Of a DNA stretch of 10,097 nt, positions 1 to 5,532 are shown piece after piece. The notes under the pieces are model-generated. The model saw only the letters and a program-made list of their open reading frames with translations, was not told where the DNA came from and did no database searches. Both the position numbers and the translations under genes were made by a program. The stretch lies in assembly GCA_017615445.1 (NCBI GenBank), contig JAGAAD010000098.1, positions 1 through 10,097 on the forward strand, written 5' to 3'. The DNA comes from Bacteroidales bacterium (GTDB lineage: Bacteria; Bacteroidota; Bacteroidia; Bacteroidales; UBA932). Positions within the stretch are counted from its first letter, which is position 1, and each line of letters starts with the position of its first letter.

Positions 1-172
1 AGGTAACAGGGTGCAGGTCATCCTCGAGTGCACAGAGCAGAAAGCTAGCGGCGTTCCCGGAATGTCCCGCTACATCACCACCAAGAACAGGAAGAACACT
101 CCCGAGCGTCTTGAGAGGAAGAAGTATAATCCTTTCCTCAAGAAGGTGACGGTACATCGTGAAATCAAGTAA
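1..172 (+). CDS. rpmG: 50S ribosomal protein bL33 (3' part, start lies outside the window)
   Basis: This is a structural protein of the large ribosomal subunit. The reading frame is open from base 2 to a TAA at 170-172 and gives 56 residues beginning [12 protein letters not shown] and ending [10 protein letters not shown]. The family hallmarks [15 protein letters not shown] and [15 protein letters not shown] are present. Bacteroidota bL33 is about 60 residues long, so only a handful of N-terminal residues are missing. There is a single Cys (in ECTE) and no CxxC pairs, so this is the zinc-free form rather than the zinc-ribbon form. The gene is followed 19 bp later by the DUF4295 gene, the usual Bacteroidota order, and the two are probably co-transcribed and end at the hairpin at 367-398. 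Confidence 0.96.
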   Translation, partial: GNRVQVILECTEQKASGVPGMSRYITTKNRKNTPERLERKKYNPFLKKVTVHREIK

Positions 173-178
173 ATTTTC

Positions 179-184
179 AGGAGG
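179..184 (+). promoter_or_regulatory. Strong Shine-Dalgarno site (AGGAGG) of the DUF4295 gene
   Basis: AGGAGG lies 7 bases before the ATG at 192, a textbook Shine-Dalgarno position. The other intergenic leaders in this window are AT-rich with no such motif, as expected for Bacteroidota, whose ribosomes hide the anti-Shine-Dalgarno end of 16S rRNA. The site fixes the start codon of the small gene. Confidence 0.75.
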
Positions 185-191
185 ATAAACT

Positions 192-350
192 ATGGCAAAG
201 AAAGCCGTTGCAACATTCGCAGCTAAGGCCGGTGCCAAGAGCATGGTCAAATGCATCCGCATGGAAAAATCTCCCAAGACCGGAGCTTATGTCTTCACAG
301 AGCACCTCGTCGAGGAGAGCAAGGCAAAAGAGTACTTCGAGAAGAAGTAA
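192..350 (+). CDS. DUF4295 small basic protein, ribosome-associated in Bacteroidota
   Basis: The gene encodes 52 residues, MAKKAVATFAAKAG at the N-terminus and EESKAKEYFEKK at the C-terminus. The central IRMEKSPKTGAYVFTE is the recognisable core of the DUF4295 family, a small Lys-rich protein found almost only in Bacteroidota directly behind rpmG. From memory, a Bacteroidota-specific large-subunit protein called bL38 was described from a Flavobacterium ribosome and may be this family; I cannot confirm that identity here. Position behind rpmG, size and charge all fit a ribosomal protein. The start at 192 is backed by the AGGAGG site 7 bases upstream. The gene is too short for many ORF callers. 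The terminator hairpin starts 16 bp after the stop. Confidence 0.9.
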   Translation: MAKKAVATFAAKAGAKSMVKCIRMEKSPKTGAYVFTEHLVEESKAKEYFEKK

Positions 351-366
351 TTCTGACACACTATAG

Positions 367-398
367 AAAAATCCGACGCTACAAGCGCCGGATTTTTT
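367..398 (+). terminator. Rho-independent terminator after rpmG-DUF4295
   Basis: A 14-bp stem with one mismatch (arms 367-380 and 384-397) closes a 3-base ACA loop, with a run of six T at 393-398. The A-run at the 5' foot makes it potentially bidirectional. It separates the ribosomal-protein transcript from ftsY, whose -7 box begins two bases later. Confidence 0.88.
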
Positions 399-399
399 G

Positions 400-407
400 T
401 ATATTTG
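400..407 (+). promoter_or_regulatory. Bacteroidota -7 box (TATATTTG) for ftsY and the genes behind it
   Basis: TATATTTG matches the Bacteroidota primary-sigma -7 consensus TAnnTTTG exactly. No good TTTG -33 element is seen 19-21 bp upstream, where the terminator stem lies. Transcription would start at about 411-415, at or a few bases from the ATG of ftsY at 414, so the mRNA would be leaderless or almost so. Confidence 0.6.
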
Positions 408-413
408 TAGGCT

Positions 414-1301
414 ATGGCAATCAGCTTTTTCCAGAAGATCAGCAGGGCGATAGTCGGCCGCTCGAGAGTGGACGACGAGACGCTTGACGCCATCGAAGAG
501 GCGCTGATCGAATCGGACATGGGAGTGGACACCACCCTCAAGGTCATCGACGCCCTCGAAGAGAGGGTCTCGAAGGACAAATATATGAGCAAGGAAGAAC
601 TGACCGCGATGCTCCGCGAGGAGATCGGCGCCCTGATGCAGGGCGCGAACCGCAAGTTCGACCTGGACTCGGCGAAGCCCTATGTCATTCTGGTAGTGGG
701 AGTTAACGGAGTGGGCAAGACCACCACCATCGGCAAGCTCGCGCGCAAGTTCGCAGCCGAGGGCAAGAAGGTCATGCTCGGCGCCGCGGACACATTCCGC
801 GCGGCGGCCGTGGATCAGATCTCGGTCTGGGCGGAGCGCGCCGGGGTGGAGATAGTCCGCCAGCAGATGGGCTCGGACCCGGCGGCTGTCGCCTTCGACA
901 CAGTCAAGTCCGCGGCCGCGAAGGGCATGGACGTGGTTTTGATCGACACGGCAGGGCGTCTGCACAACCGCATAGACCTCATGAACGAGCTGACGAAGAT
1001 CCGCAACTCCGTGAGGAAGGCGGTGCCGACAGCGCCGAACGAAGTTCTGCTAGTGCTGGATGCCAGCACCGGCCAGAACGCGTTCCAGCAGGCGAAGGAG
1101 TTCGCCCGCGCGACGGACATCACCAGCCTCGCGCTGACGAAGATGGACGGAACCGCGAAAGGCGGAGTGGCCGTGGGCCTTGTGGACCAGTTCGGAATTC
1201 CGATCCGCTGGATAGGAGTGGGCGAGGGGATAGAAGACCTCAAGGACTTCGACGCGCAGGAGTACGTCGCCGCCCTTTTTGACGAAAATGAATTGAAATA
1301 G
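414..1301 (+). CDS. ftsY: Signal recognition particle receptor FtsY (SRP GTPase)
   Basis: FtsY is the membrane-associated GTPase that docks ribosome-SRP complexes to the Sec translocon for co-translational insertion of membrane proteins. The 295 residues show a short N-terminal helical domain (about 1-80, without the long acidic A domain of E. coli FtsY) and the NG GTPase domain. The motifs are G1 GVNGVGKTT (96-104), DTFRAAA (126-132), G3 DTAGR (178-182), G4 TKMDG (242-246) and the closing GVGEG (268-272). The C-terminus DFDAQEYVAALF is typical of FtsY rather than Ffh, and there is no Met-rich M domain. The start MAISFFQKI gives the amphipathic N-terminal helix expected for membrane contact. 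pheT starts 2 bp after its TAG, so the two are co-transcribed. In many Bacteroidales ftsY is followed by other genes, so the link to pheT is a local arrangement. Confidence 0.97.
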   Translation: MAISFFQKISRAIVGRSRVDDETLDAIEEALIESDMGVDTTLKVIDALEERVSKDKYMSKEELTAMLREEIGALMQGANRKFDLDSAKPYVILVVGVNGVGKTTTIGKLARKFAAEGKKVMLGAADTFRAAAVDQISVWAERAGVEIVRQQMGSDPAAVAFDTVKSAAAKGMDVVLIDTAGRLHNRIDLMNELTKIRNSVRKAVPTAPNEVLLVLDASTGQNAFQQAKEFARATDITSLALTKMDGTAKGGVAVGLVDQFGIPIRWIGVGEGIEDLKDFDAQEYVAALFDENELK

Positions 1302-1303
1302 AT

Positions 1304-3760
1304 ATGAAGCTCAGTTACAATTGGTTAAAGGATTATCTGAAGTGTGACCTTTCGGTGCAGGAGATAGCGGAGGCGATGACCTCCATCGGCATCGAAGTGG
1401 ACTCTGTGGAAGAAACGGAAGTGATCGAAGGCGGTCTGAAGGGAGTCGTGGTGGCGAAAGTGCTCACCTGCGAAGCACACCCGGATTCGGATCATCTCCA
1501 CATCACCACGGTGGACGACGGCGGGCCGGAGCCCGTGCAGGTTGTCTGCGGCGCGCCGAATGTGGCGGCCGGGCAGAAAGTCCTTTTCGCCCAGGTGGGC
1601 GCCGTGCTCCCCGGAGACTTCAAGATCAAGAAGTCCAAGATCCGCGGAGTGGAAAGCCTCGGAATGATCTGCGCGGACGACGAACTCGGCCTCAGCGAGG
1701 ACCATTCCGGCATCAAGATCCTGCCGGAAGACGCTCCGGTCGGAACGCCCGCCAAGGAATATCTGGGCATCGAGACTCAGGCTGTGATCGAGTATGAGAT
1801 CACGGCGAACCGTGTGGACGCCGCCTCGCATTGGGGCGTCGCACGCGACCTGTATGCCGTTCTCACCCTCCGCGGGATCCCGTGCGAGCTGCACAAGCCC
1901 GAGTGCGAGGCGGCGTTCGAGGCTCTGCCTCGCGAGGCCGGCGGCCGTGGTCTTTCGGTGGAAGTCCCGGATCCGGACGGCGCGCCGCGCTACTGCGGCC
2001 TGACCATCCGCGGACTGAAGGTAGGCCCGTCCCCGAAGTGGATGCAGGACCGCCTGATCGCCGTGGGCAGCCGCCCGATCAACAACATAGTGGACATCTC
2101 GAACTACGTCCTCTTCGAGCTCGGCCAGCCGCTGCACACCTTCGACGCCGACAAGGTCGCCGAGGGCAGGGTGATAGTCCGCCGTGCTGCCGAAGGCGAG
2201 CCGATCAAGACGCTGGACGGCGTGGACCGCAAGCTGCGCGCGACGGACATGGTCATCGCGGACCCTCGCGGCCCCATGTGCATCGCGGGCGTGTTCGGCG
2301 GCGAGAACAGCGGTGTGACGGACGAGACGGTGAACCTCTTCCTCGAGGGAGCGTACTTCGATCCGGCCAGCATCCGCAAGACGAGCAAGAGCCAGCAGCT
2401 ACAGACTGACGCGTCGTTCCGCTTCGAGCGCGGCGCGGATCCCGAAATGGCCATGTTCGGCCTCAAGAGGGCTGCCGTGCTGGCGGTCGAGCTGGCAGGC
2501 GGCAAGGTCTGCGGCGAGCTGTTCGAGAGCTATCCCAACCCGATTCAGCGCGCGCGGATAGAGTTGGACTACGACCGCATCGAGGCCTTCATCGGCCAGA
2601 AGATCGGCCACGACACAATCGACCGCATCCTCACCGCCCTGCAGTATGAGTTCGTCGGGCGCGACGGCGCCAGGGTGACCGTCCTGGCCCCGCAGTACAT
2701 GGTGGATGTCACCCGCGAGTGCGATGTGGTGGAGGAGATCCTCCGTATCTACGGCTACGACAACATCCCGCTGCCCAAGCACATGAAGATGTCCGTGAAT
2801 GCATCTCCGTCGCCGGAGCCAGAGGCTGTGAGAAATTCCATCTCGAACTTCCTCGCCGCAAACGGCTTCGTGGAGACCATGAACAACTCCATCACCAAGA
2901 GCGATTACTACGAAGGCCTGCAGACCTTCCCGGCAGATCACACTGTCCGTATCGTCAACCCTCTTTCGCAGGATTTGAATGCGATGAGGCAGACTCTGAT
3001 TCTGAACGCTCTGGAGGTGATAGCATATAACGCGAACCGTCAGATGAATTCGGTGCGCATCTTCGAGTATGGCTCTGTCTATCAAAGGCTTCCGGAGAAG
3101 TCCGGAGAGACTTTGGAGGGCTATGAAGAGCACACCAACTTCTGCCTGGCGATCTCCGGAACGCCGGAGAAATCCTGGAATCTGGCGCCCCGCAAGAGCG
3201 ATTATTTCGCGCTGAAGGGCGTGCTCGAGCTTCTTCTGGCCCGCTATGGAGTGGATGTCTATCAGATGTGGACAGACGCCGCTCCTTCGGATTTGTTCTC
3301 CGAGGGCGTGGTCTATAAGCTCCCCGGTCAGGGCAAGCAGCTCGCAGTGCTTGGGACGGTGAATCCCGCCCTTGCGAAGAAGTTCGGCGTCAAGCAGCCC
3401 GTGTTCGTCTGCGAGATAAGCTGGCCTGCGCTCTTCACTCTGATCAAGCGCGGCAAGGTGGCGTTCAAGGAGCTTCCCAAGTTCCCCGAGGTGCGCCGCG
3501 ATCTGGCACTCCTTTTGGACGAGTCCGTGTCGTTTGCCGATCTTCGTATGACCGCATTCAAGCAGGCCCGCAAGCTCCTCAAGAGCGTGACTCTGTTTGA
3601 CGTCTACCGCGGGGACAAGATCCCCGCCGGAAAGAAGCAGTACGCTCTCGGTTTCGTGCTCCAGGATCTGGAGAAGACCCTCACGGACCAGGATGTGGAA
3701 AGGACCATGGAAGGCATCCTGCAGGCTTTCCAGAAGAATTTCGGTGCACAGTTGAGGTAA
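1304..3760 (+). CDS. pheT: Phenylalanine--tRNA ligase beta subunit
   Basis: This is the large chain of the (alpha beta)2 enzyme that charges tRNA-Phe; the catalytic alpha chain (pheS) is not in the window. The 818 residues match the usual length and domain order: N-terminal MKLSYNWLKDYL, an EMAP-II-like tRNA-binding domain (about 40-155, with AHPDSDHLHI), the B3/4 editing domain (about 220-395, with NNIVDISNYVLFELGQPLHTFD at 260-281), the B5 domain (about 412-480), a catalytic-like fold (about 495-700, with IFEYGSVY), and the C-terminal FDX-ACB anticodon-binding domain (about 722-817, beginning ELPKFPEVRRDLALL). Nothing is missing. It lies 2 bp behind ftsY, and its TAA directly abuts the ATG of the next gene, so translational coupling is likely. 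No Shine-Dalgarno site is visible. Confidence 0.98.
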   Translation: MKLSYNWLKDYLKCDLSVQEIAEAMTSIGIEVDSVEETEVIEGGLKGVVVAKVLTCEAHPDSDHLHITTVDDGGPEPVQVVCGAPNVAAGQKVLFAQVGAVLPGDFKIKKSKIRGVESLGMICADDELGLSEDHSGIKILPEDAPVGTPAKEYLGIETQAVIEYEITANRVDAASHWGVARDLYAVLTLRGIPCELHKPECEAAFEALPREAGGRGLSVEVPDPDGAPRYCGLTIRGLKVGPSPKWMQDRLIAVGSRPINNIVDISNYVLFELGQPLHTFDADKVAEGRVIVRRAAEGEPIKTLDGVDRKLRATDMVIADPRGPMCIAGVFGGENSGVTDETVNLFLEGAYFDPASIRKTSKSQQLQTDASFRFERGADPEMAMFGLKRAAVLAVELAGGKVCGELFESYPNPIQRARIELDYDRIEAFIGQKIGHDTIDRILTALQYEFVGRDGARVTVLAPQYMVDVTRECDVVEEILRIYGYDNIPLPKHMKMSVNASPSPEPEAVRNSISNFLAANGFVETMNNSITKSDYYEGLQTFPADHTVRIVNPLSQDLNAMRQTLILNALEVIAYNANRQMNSVRIFEYGSVYQRLPEKSGETLEGYEEHTNFCLAISGTPEKSWNLAPRKSDYFALKGVLELLLARYGVDVYQMWTDAAPSDLFSEGVVYKLPGQGKQLAVLGTVNPALAKKFGVKQPVFVCEISWPALFTLIKRGKVAFKELPKFPEVRRDLALLLDESVSFADLRMTAFKQARKLLKSVTLFDVYRGDKIPAGKKQYALGFVLQDLEKTLTDQDVERTMEGILQAFQKNFGAQLR

Positions 3761-4435
3761 ATGAAGAAGTTTCTGCCGCTGGTTTTGCTTGCGCTGGTGC
3801 TCGTCTGCTGCGGGCGCCGTGCGCGCGTGATCCCCGCCGCGACCCTGTCCGACATCTATGTGGACATGTTCATGGCGGACCAGTGGGTCAACCAGAACTC
3901 CCGCGCGCGCAAGACAGCGGACACTTCTAACTTCTATGCACCCATTCTCAAGGAGTACGGATACACTGTCGAGGACTACGACGCCTCGGTCAAGCACTAC
4001 CTCCGCAAGCCTAACAAGTACGCCAAGATTCTGAAGGCCGCCGGAGCCAAGATGAGCCGTCAGGCAAAGCGCCTGGAAGCCATCGAGGATGCCCTGGCGA
4101 AGAGGGTGAAGTTCTCGCCTTATCAGCGGGTGGAGTTCCGTTACGACACTCTGCGCTTCAAGGACGACACACTCGGCCTGTGGCCCAACGATTCTTCGTT
4201 CAGGGTGGCGGACACTCTGGAGGTGGTGGCTGATTCGCTGGCGGCGGTGTCTGATTCTCTCGCCGTGGCTGCCGATTCCGTTTCTGTCAAGGATACAATA
4301 ACTAATAATCAATCATATGGACAAAAAAAGCATCCTGAAAAAGTGTTTCTCATTCATGGATCTGACGACCCTGCGAATCGAGGATACCCCGACCTACGTA
4401 AAGCGTTTAGTGGACAACGTAAACAGACTCGTTAA
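3761..4435 (+). CDS. DUF4296 lipoprotein with an unusual C-terminal tail
   Basis: The 224-residue product starts with a lipoprotein signal peptide (MKKFLPLVLLALVLVCC, lipidated Cys at 16 or 17). The DUF4296 core follows at about 26-110: TLSDIYVDMFMADQWV, YAPILKEYGYTVEDYDASVKHYL, then a Lys/Arg-rich helix. This family is Bacteroidota-specific, of unknown function, and is presumably anchored in the outer or inner membrane facing the periplasm. After about residue 150 the protein has four 7-residue repeats (D-[ST]-[LV]-x4) and then an Asn-rich stretch. The last 40 codons overlap deoC in another frame (4317-4435) and give a Lys/Arg-rich tail that does not look like family sequence. TAA triplets lie in both other frames at 4299, 4303 and 4306, just where a normal stop would be expected. 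The true end may therefore be near 4300, with a one-base shift having opened the tail. The start directly abuts the pheT stop. Confidence 0.85.
   Translation: MKKFLPLVLLALVLVCCGRRARVIPAATLSDIYVDMFMADQWVNQNSRARKTADTSNFYAPILKEYGYTVEDYDASVKHYLRKPNKYAKILKAAGAKMSRQAKRLEAIEDALAKRVKFSPYQRVEFRYDTLRFKDDTLGLWPNDSSFRVADTLEVVADSLAAVSDSLAVAADSVSVKDTITNNQSYGQKKHPEKVFLIHGSDDPANRGYPDLRKAFSGQRKQTR
4211..4294 (+). repeat. Four 21-bp tandem units coding for heptads in the DUF4296 protein
   Basis: Units at 4211-4231, 4232-4252, 4253-4273 and 4274-4294 each start with a GA[CT]-[AT]C[TCG]-[CG]T[TCG]-like block. They encode DTLEVVA, DSLAAVS, DSLAVAA and DSVSVKD. The hydrophobic spacing fits an extended linker or a short coiled-coil segment. 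The DNA units have diverged, so the protein pattern is clearer than the DNA repeat. Confidence 0.65.
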
Positions 4436-5096
4436 GGAATATCCGGACTATCCGCTTCCCGCATCGATCTGCGTCTATCCGAACTTCGCTTCGGTGGTTC
4501 GCGACAACCGTCCTTCCCCCGAACTGCATGTGACTTGCGTGGCAGGTTGCTTCCCGGCTTCCCAGAGTTTTCTCGAGGTGAAAGTCCGCGAGGTCGAGCT
4601 CGCAATCGAGAACGGAGCAGATGAGATCGATATAGTCCTGGCTCTAAATTCGTTCCTGGACGGAGACGGCTCCGAGGCTCGCCGCGAGATCCGCGAGATC
4701 CGCAAGGTCTGCAAGGGAGTTGTCCTGAAGGTAATCCTCGAGACCGGTGTCCTGAAGGATCCTGAGCTTATCAGGAAGGCTTCTCTCCTCGCGATGGAAG
4801 AAGGCGCGGACTTCATCAAGACCAGCACCGGCAAGGTTGCCGTCAACGCCACCCCGGAGGCTGCTACTGTTATGTGCGAGGCAATCAAGGAGTTCTACGA
4901 GAAGACCGGACGCAAAGTCGGCTTCAAGGCAGCAGGAGGAGTTTCCACCGCTGAAGAAGCTCTTCAGTACTACGAGATAGGTGAGAAGATTCTTGGCCCC
5001 GAGTGGATGAACAAAGATCTTTTCCGCTTCGGCGTCTCCCGCCTCGGCAATTCCCTTATGAGTGCAATAGAGGGGAAAGAGGTTAAGTTCTTCTAG
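4317..5096 (+). CDS. deoC: Deoxyribose-phosphate aldolase
   Basis: DeoC is the cytosolic class I aldolase that splits 2-deoxyribose 5-phosphate into glyceraldehyde 3-phosphate and acetaldehyde in deoxynucleoside breakdown. The 259 residues contain the Schiff-base Lys168 in FIKTSTG (166-172), Asp105 in ADEIDIV (101-107) and the second active-site Lys204 in GFKAAGG (202-208), matching E. coli Lys167, Asp102 and Lys201. LKVILETG (137-144) and VSRLGNSL near the end are also family-typical. Family similarity starts near residue 13 (FMDLTTL), so the ATG at 4317, preceded by an AT-rich leader, is the best start. The next Met is residue 14, directly before DLTTL. The first 119 bp overlap the tail of the DUF4296 gene in another frame. 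No other nucleoside-catabolism gene is nearby, so its place in this row does not explain its use. Confidence 0.95.
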   Translation: MDKKSILKKCFSFMDLTTLRIEDTPTYVKRLVDNVNRLVKEYPDYPLPASICVYPNFASVVRDNRPSPELHVTCVAGCFPASQSFLEVKVREVELAIENGADEIDIVLALNSFLDGDGSEARREIREIRKVCKGVVLKVILETGVLKDPELIRKASLLAMEEGADFIKTSTGKVAVNATPEAATVMCEAIKEFYEKTGRKVGFKAAGGVSTAEEALQYYEIGEKILGPEWMNKDLFRFGVSRLGNSLMSAIEGKEVKFF

Positions 5097-5199
5097 GAAG
5101 GAAGTATCTCGCTCGCGAGATTAGCTCGTCCTGCGGCCTCGCTCGTCTCGCATCTCCGCGAGCAATCAGCAAGACGGTCGGTTCCCGACCGATCTTTCA

Positions 5200-5251
5200 T
5201 TGCGACGCAGGCCAGAATGAAAGCTAGCTCTCATTCTGGCCTGTGCCGCAA
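5200..5251. repeat. Long near-perfect hairpin between deoC and tRNA-Ser
   Basis: Two 21-base arms (5200-5220 and 5231-5251) pair with only two non-Watson-Crick positions. The inner 13 bp, CAGGCCAGAATGA against TCATTCTGGCCTG, are perfect. The 10-base loop contains the palindrome AGCTAGCT. No T-run follows on either strand, so it does not look like an ordinary terminator. It is the largest internal hairpin of the structure at 5146-5310. Confidence 0.8.
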
Positions 5252-5254
5252 CGA

Positions 5255-5281
5255 AAAACGTCGCACATCGTGCGACGTTTT
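5255..5281. terminator. Bidirectional terminator between convergent deoC and tRNA-Ser
   Basis: A perfect 12-bp stem (AAAACGTCGCAC at 5255-5266, GTGCGACGTTTT at 5270-5281) closes an ATC loop. It gives a T-run on the plus strand, ending the ftsY-deoC transcript, and on the minus strand, ending the tRNA-Ser transcript 16 bp after the mature tRNA. Confidence 0.82.
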
Positions 5282-5296
5282 GCTGATTGCATAGCG

Positions 5297-5384
5297 CGGA
5301 GAGAGCGAGATTCGAACTCGCGATACCCTTTTGGGGTACACACGCTTTCCAGGCGTGCCTCTTCAGCCACTCGAGCATCTCTCC
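5297..5384 (-). tRNA. tRNA-Ser, anticodon GGA
   Basis: Read on the minus strand, the 88-nt sequence folds as a class II tRNA. The acceptor stem is GGAGAGA (from 5384) with TCTCTCC, and a G discriminator follows, as in tRNA-Ser. The anticodon stem-loop is CACGC-CTGGAAA-GCGTG, with anticodon GGA at 5348-5350. The long variable arm has TACCC paired with GGGTA. The T arm is GCGAG-TTCGAAT-CTCGC. The D-arm sequence resembles E. coli tRNA-Ser(GGA). It reads UCC and UCU codons. The 3' CCA is not encoded (CGC follows), so it must be added after transcription. The gene is convergent with deoC and divergent from the lipoprotein gene at 5533. Confidence 0.97.
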
Positions 5385-5399
5385 TGAAGAATTGGACCG

Positions 5400-5431
5400 C
5401 AAATATAATAGGTTTTCTCTAGTCTCCCAAA
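5400..5431 (-). promoter_or_regulatory. Promoter of tRNA-Ser
   Basis: On the minus strand a TTTG -33 element (5428-5431) and a TATATTTG -7 box (5400-5407) are separated by exactly 20 bp. This is a full match to the Bacteroidota primary-sigma consensus TTTG-N19-21-TAnnTTTG. Transcription would begin near 5393, about 9 bases before the mature tRNA. Confidence 0.88.
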
Positions 5432-5477
5432 TAAAAATGCAACTATTGCCGCTAATTGCGCATCATATAGAGAGTTA

Positions 5478-5498
5478 AAAGATAATTTATTATCTTTG
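5478..5498 (+). promoter_or_regulatory. -7 box (TATCTTTG) with an overlapping perfect palindrome, upstream of the lipoprotein operon
   Basis: TATCTTTG at 5491-5498 fits TAnnTTTG and predicts a start near 5503, about 30 bases before the ATG at 5533. No clear -33 element is seen. A perfect palindrome, AAAGATAAT-TT-ATTATCTTT (5478-5497), overlaps the -7 box, so a dimeric regulator bound there would block RNA polymerase. The absence of a -33 element and the operator-like palindrome together suggest a regulated promoter; this is inference. Confidence 0.6.
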
Positions 5499-5532
5499 CG
5501 CCACAAAATTGAAAACAACAATTCATTATATC

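Larger units (their letters stand above)
5146..5310. repeat. Nested inverted-repeat structure joining the tRNA-Ser 3' end to an inverted partial copy of itself
   Basis: The outer arms match in three perfect blocks: TCTCGC (5146-5151) with GCGAGA (5305-5310), TCTCCGCG (5153-5160) with CGCGGAGA (5295-5302), and GCAATCAGCAA (5162-5172) with TTGCTGATTGC (5280-5290). That is 25 paired bases separated only by 1-4 unpaired ones. The right arm is the end of the T-arm, the 3' acceptor strand and the trailer of the tRNA gene. The left arm is therefore an inverted, slightly decayed copy of that end. Three hairpins sit inside: 5175-5191 (7-bp stem, TTC loop), 5200-5251 and 5255-5281. The function is unknown. 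Confidence 0.75.

Noticed and set aside
1304..1306. Separate promoter for pheT
   Set aside because: Only 2 bp separate it from ftsY and I see no TAnnTTTG box close upstream.
2399..4312. Long minus-strand open frame of 637 codons opposite pheT and the DUF4296 gene
   Set aside because: It lies opposite two well-supported plus-strand genes, its protein is rich in His, Arg, Leu and Gln as expected from the reverse complement of GC-rich codons, and it shows no recognisable domain.
5107..5120. Small palindrome TCTCGCTCGCGAGA just after deoC as a terminator
   Set aside because: No T-run follows, and the perfect 12-bp hairpin at 5255-5281 is a far better terminator. It may instead belong to the decayed tRNA-like copy.
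5146..5310. Integrative-element attachment site at the tRNA 3' end
   Set aside because: Attachment duplications are direct repeats and need an integrase; here the copy is inverted and no integrase or other mobile gene is in the window.
5287..5478. Short plus-strand open frame of 63 codons across the tRNA region
   Set aside because: It is the antisense of tRNA-Ser plus its promoter; no coding signal.
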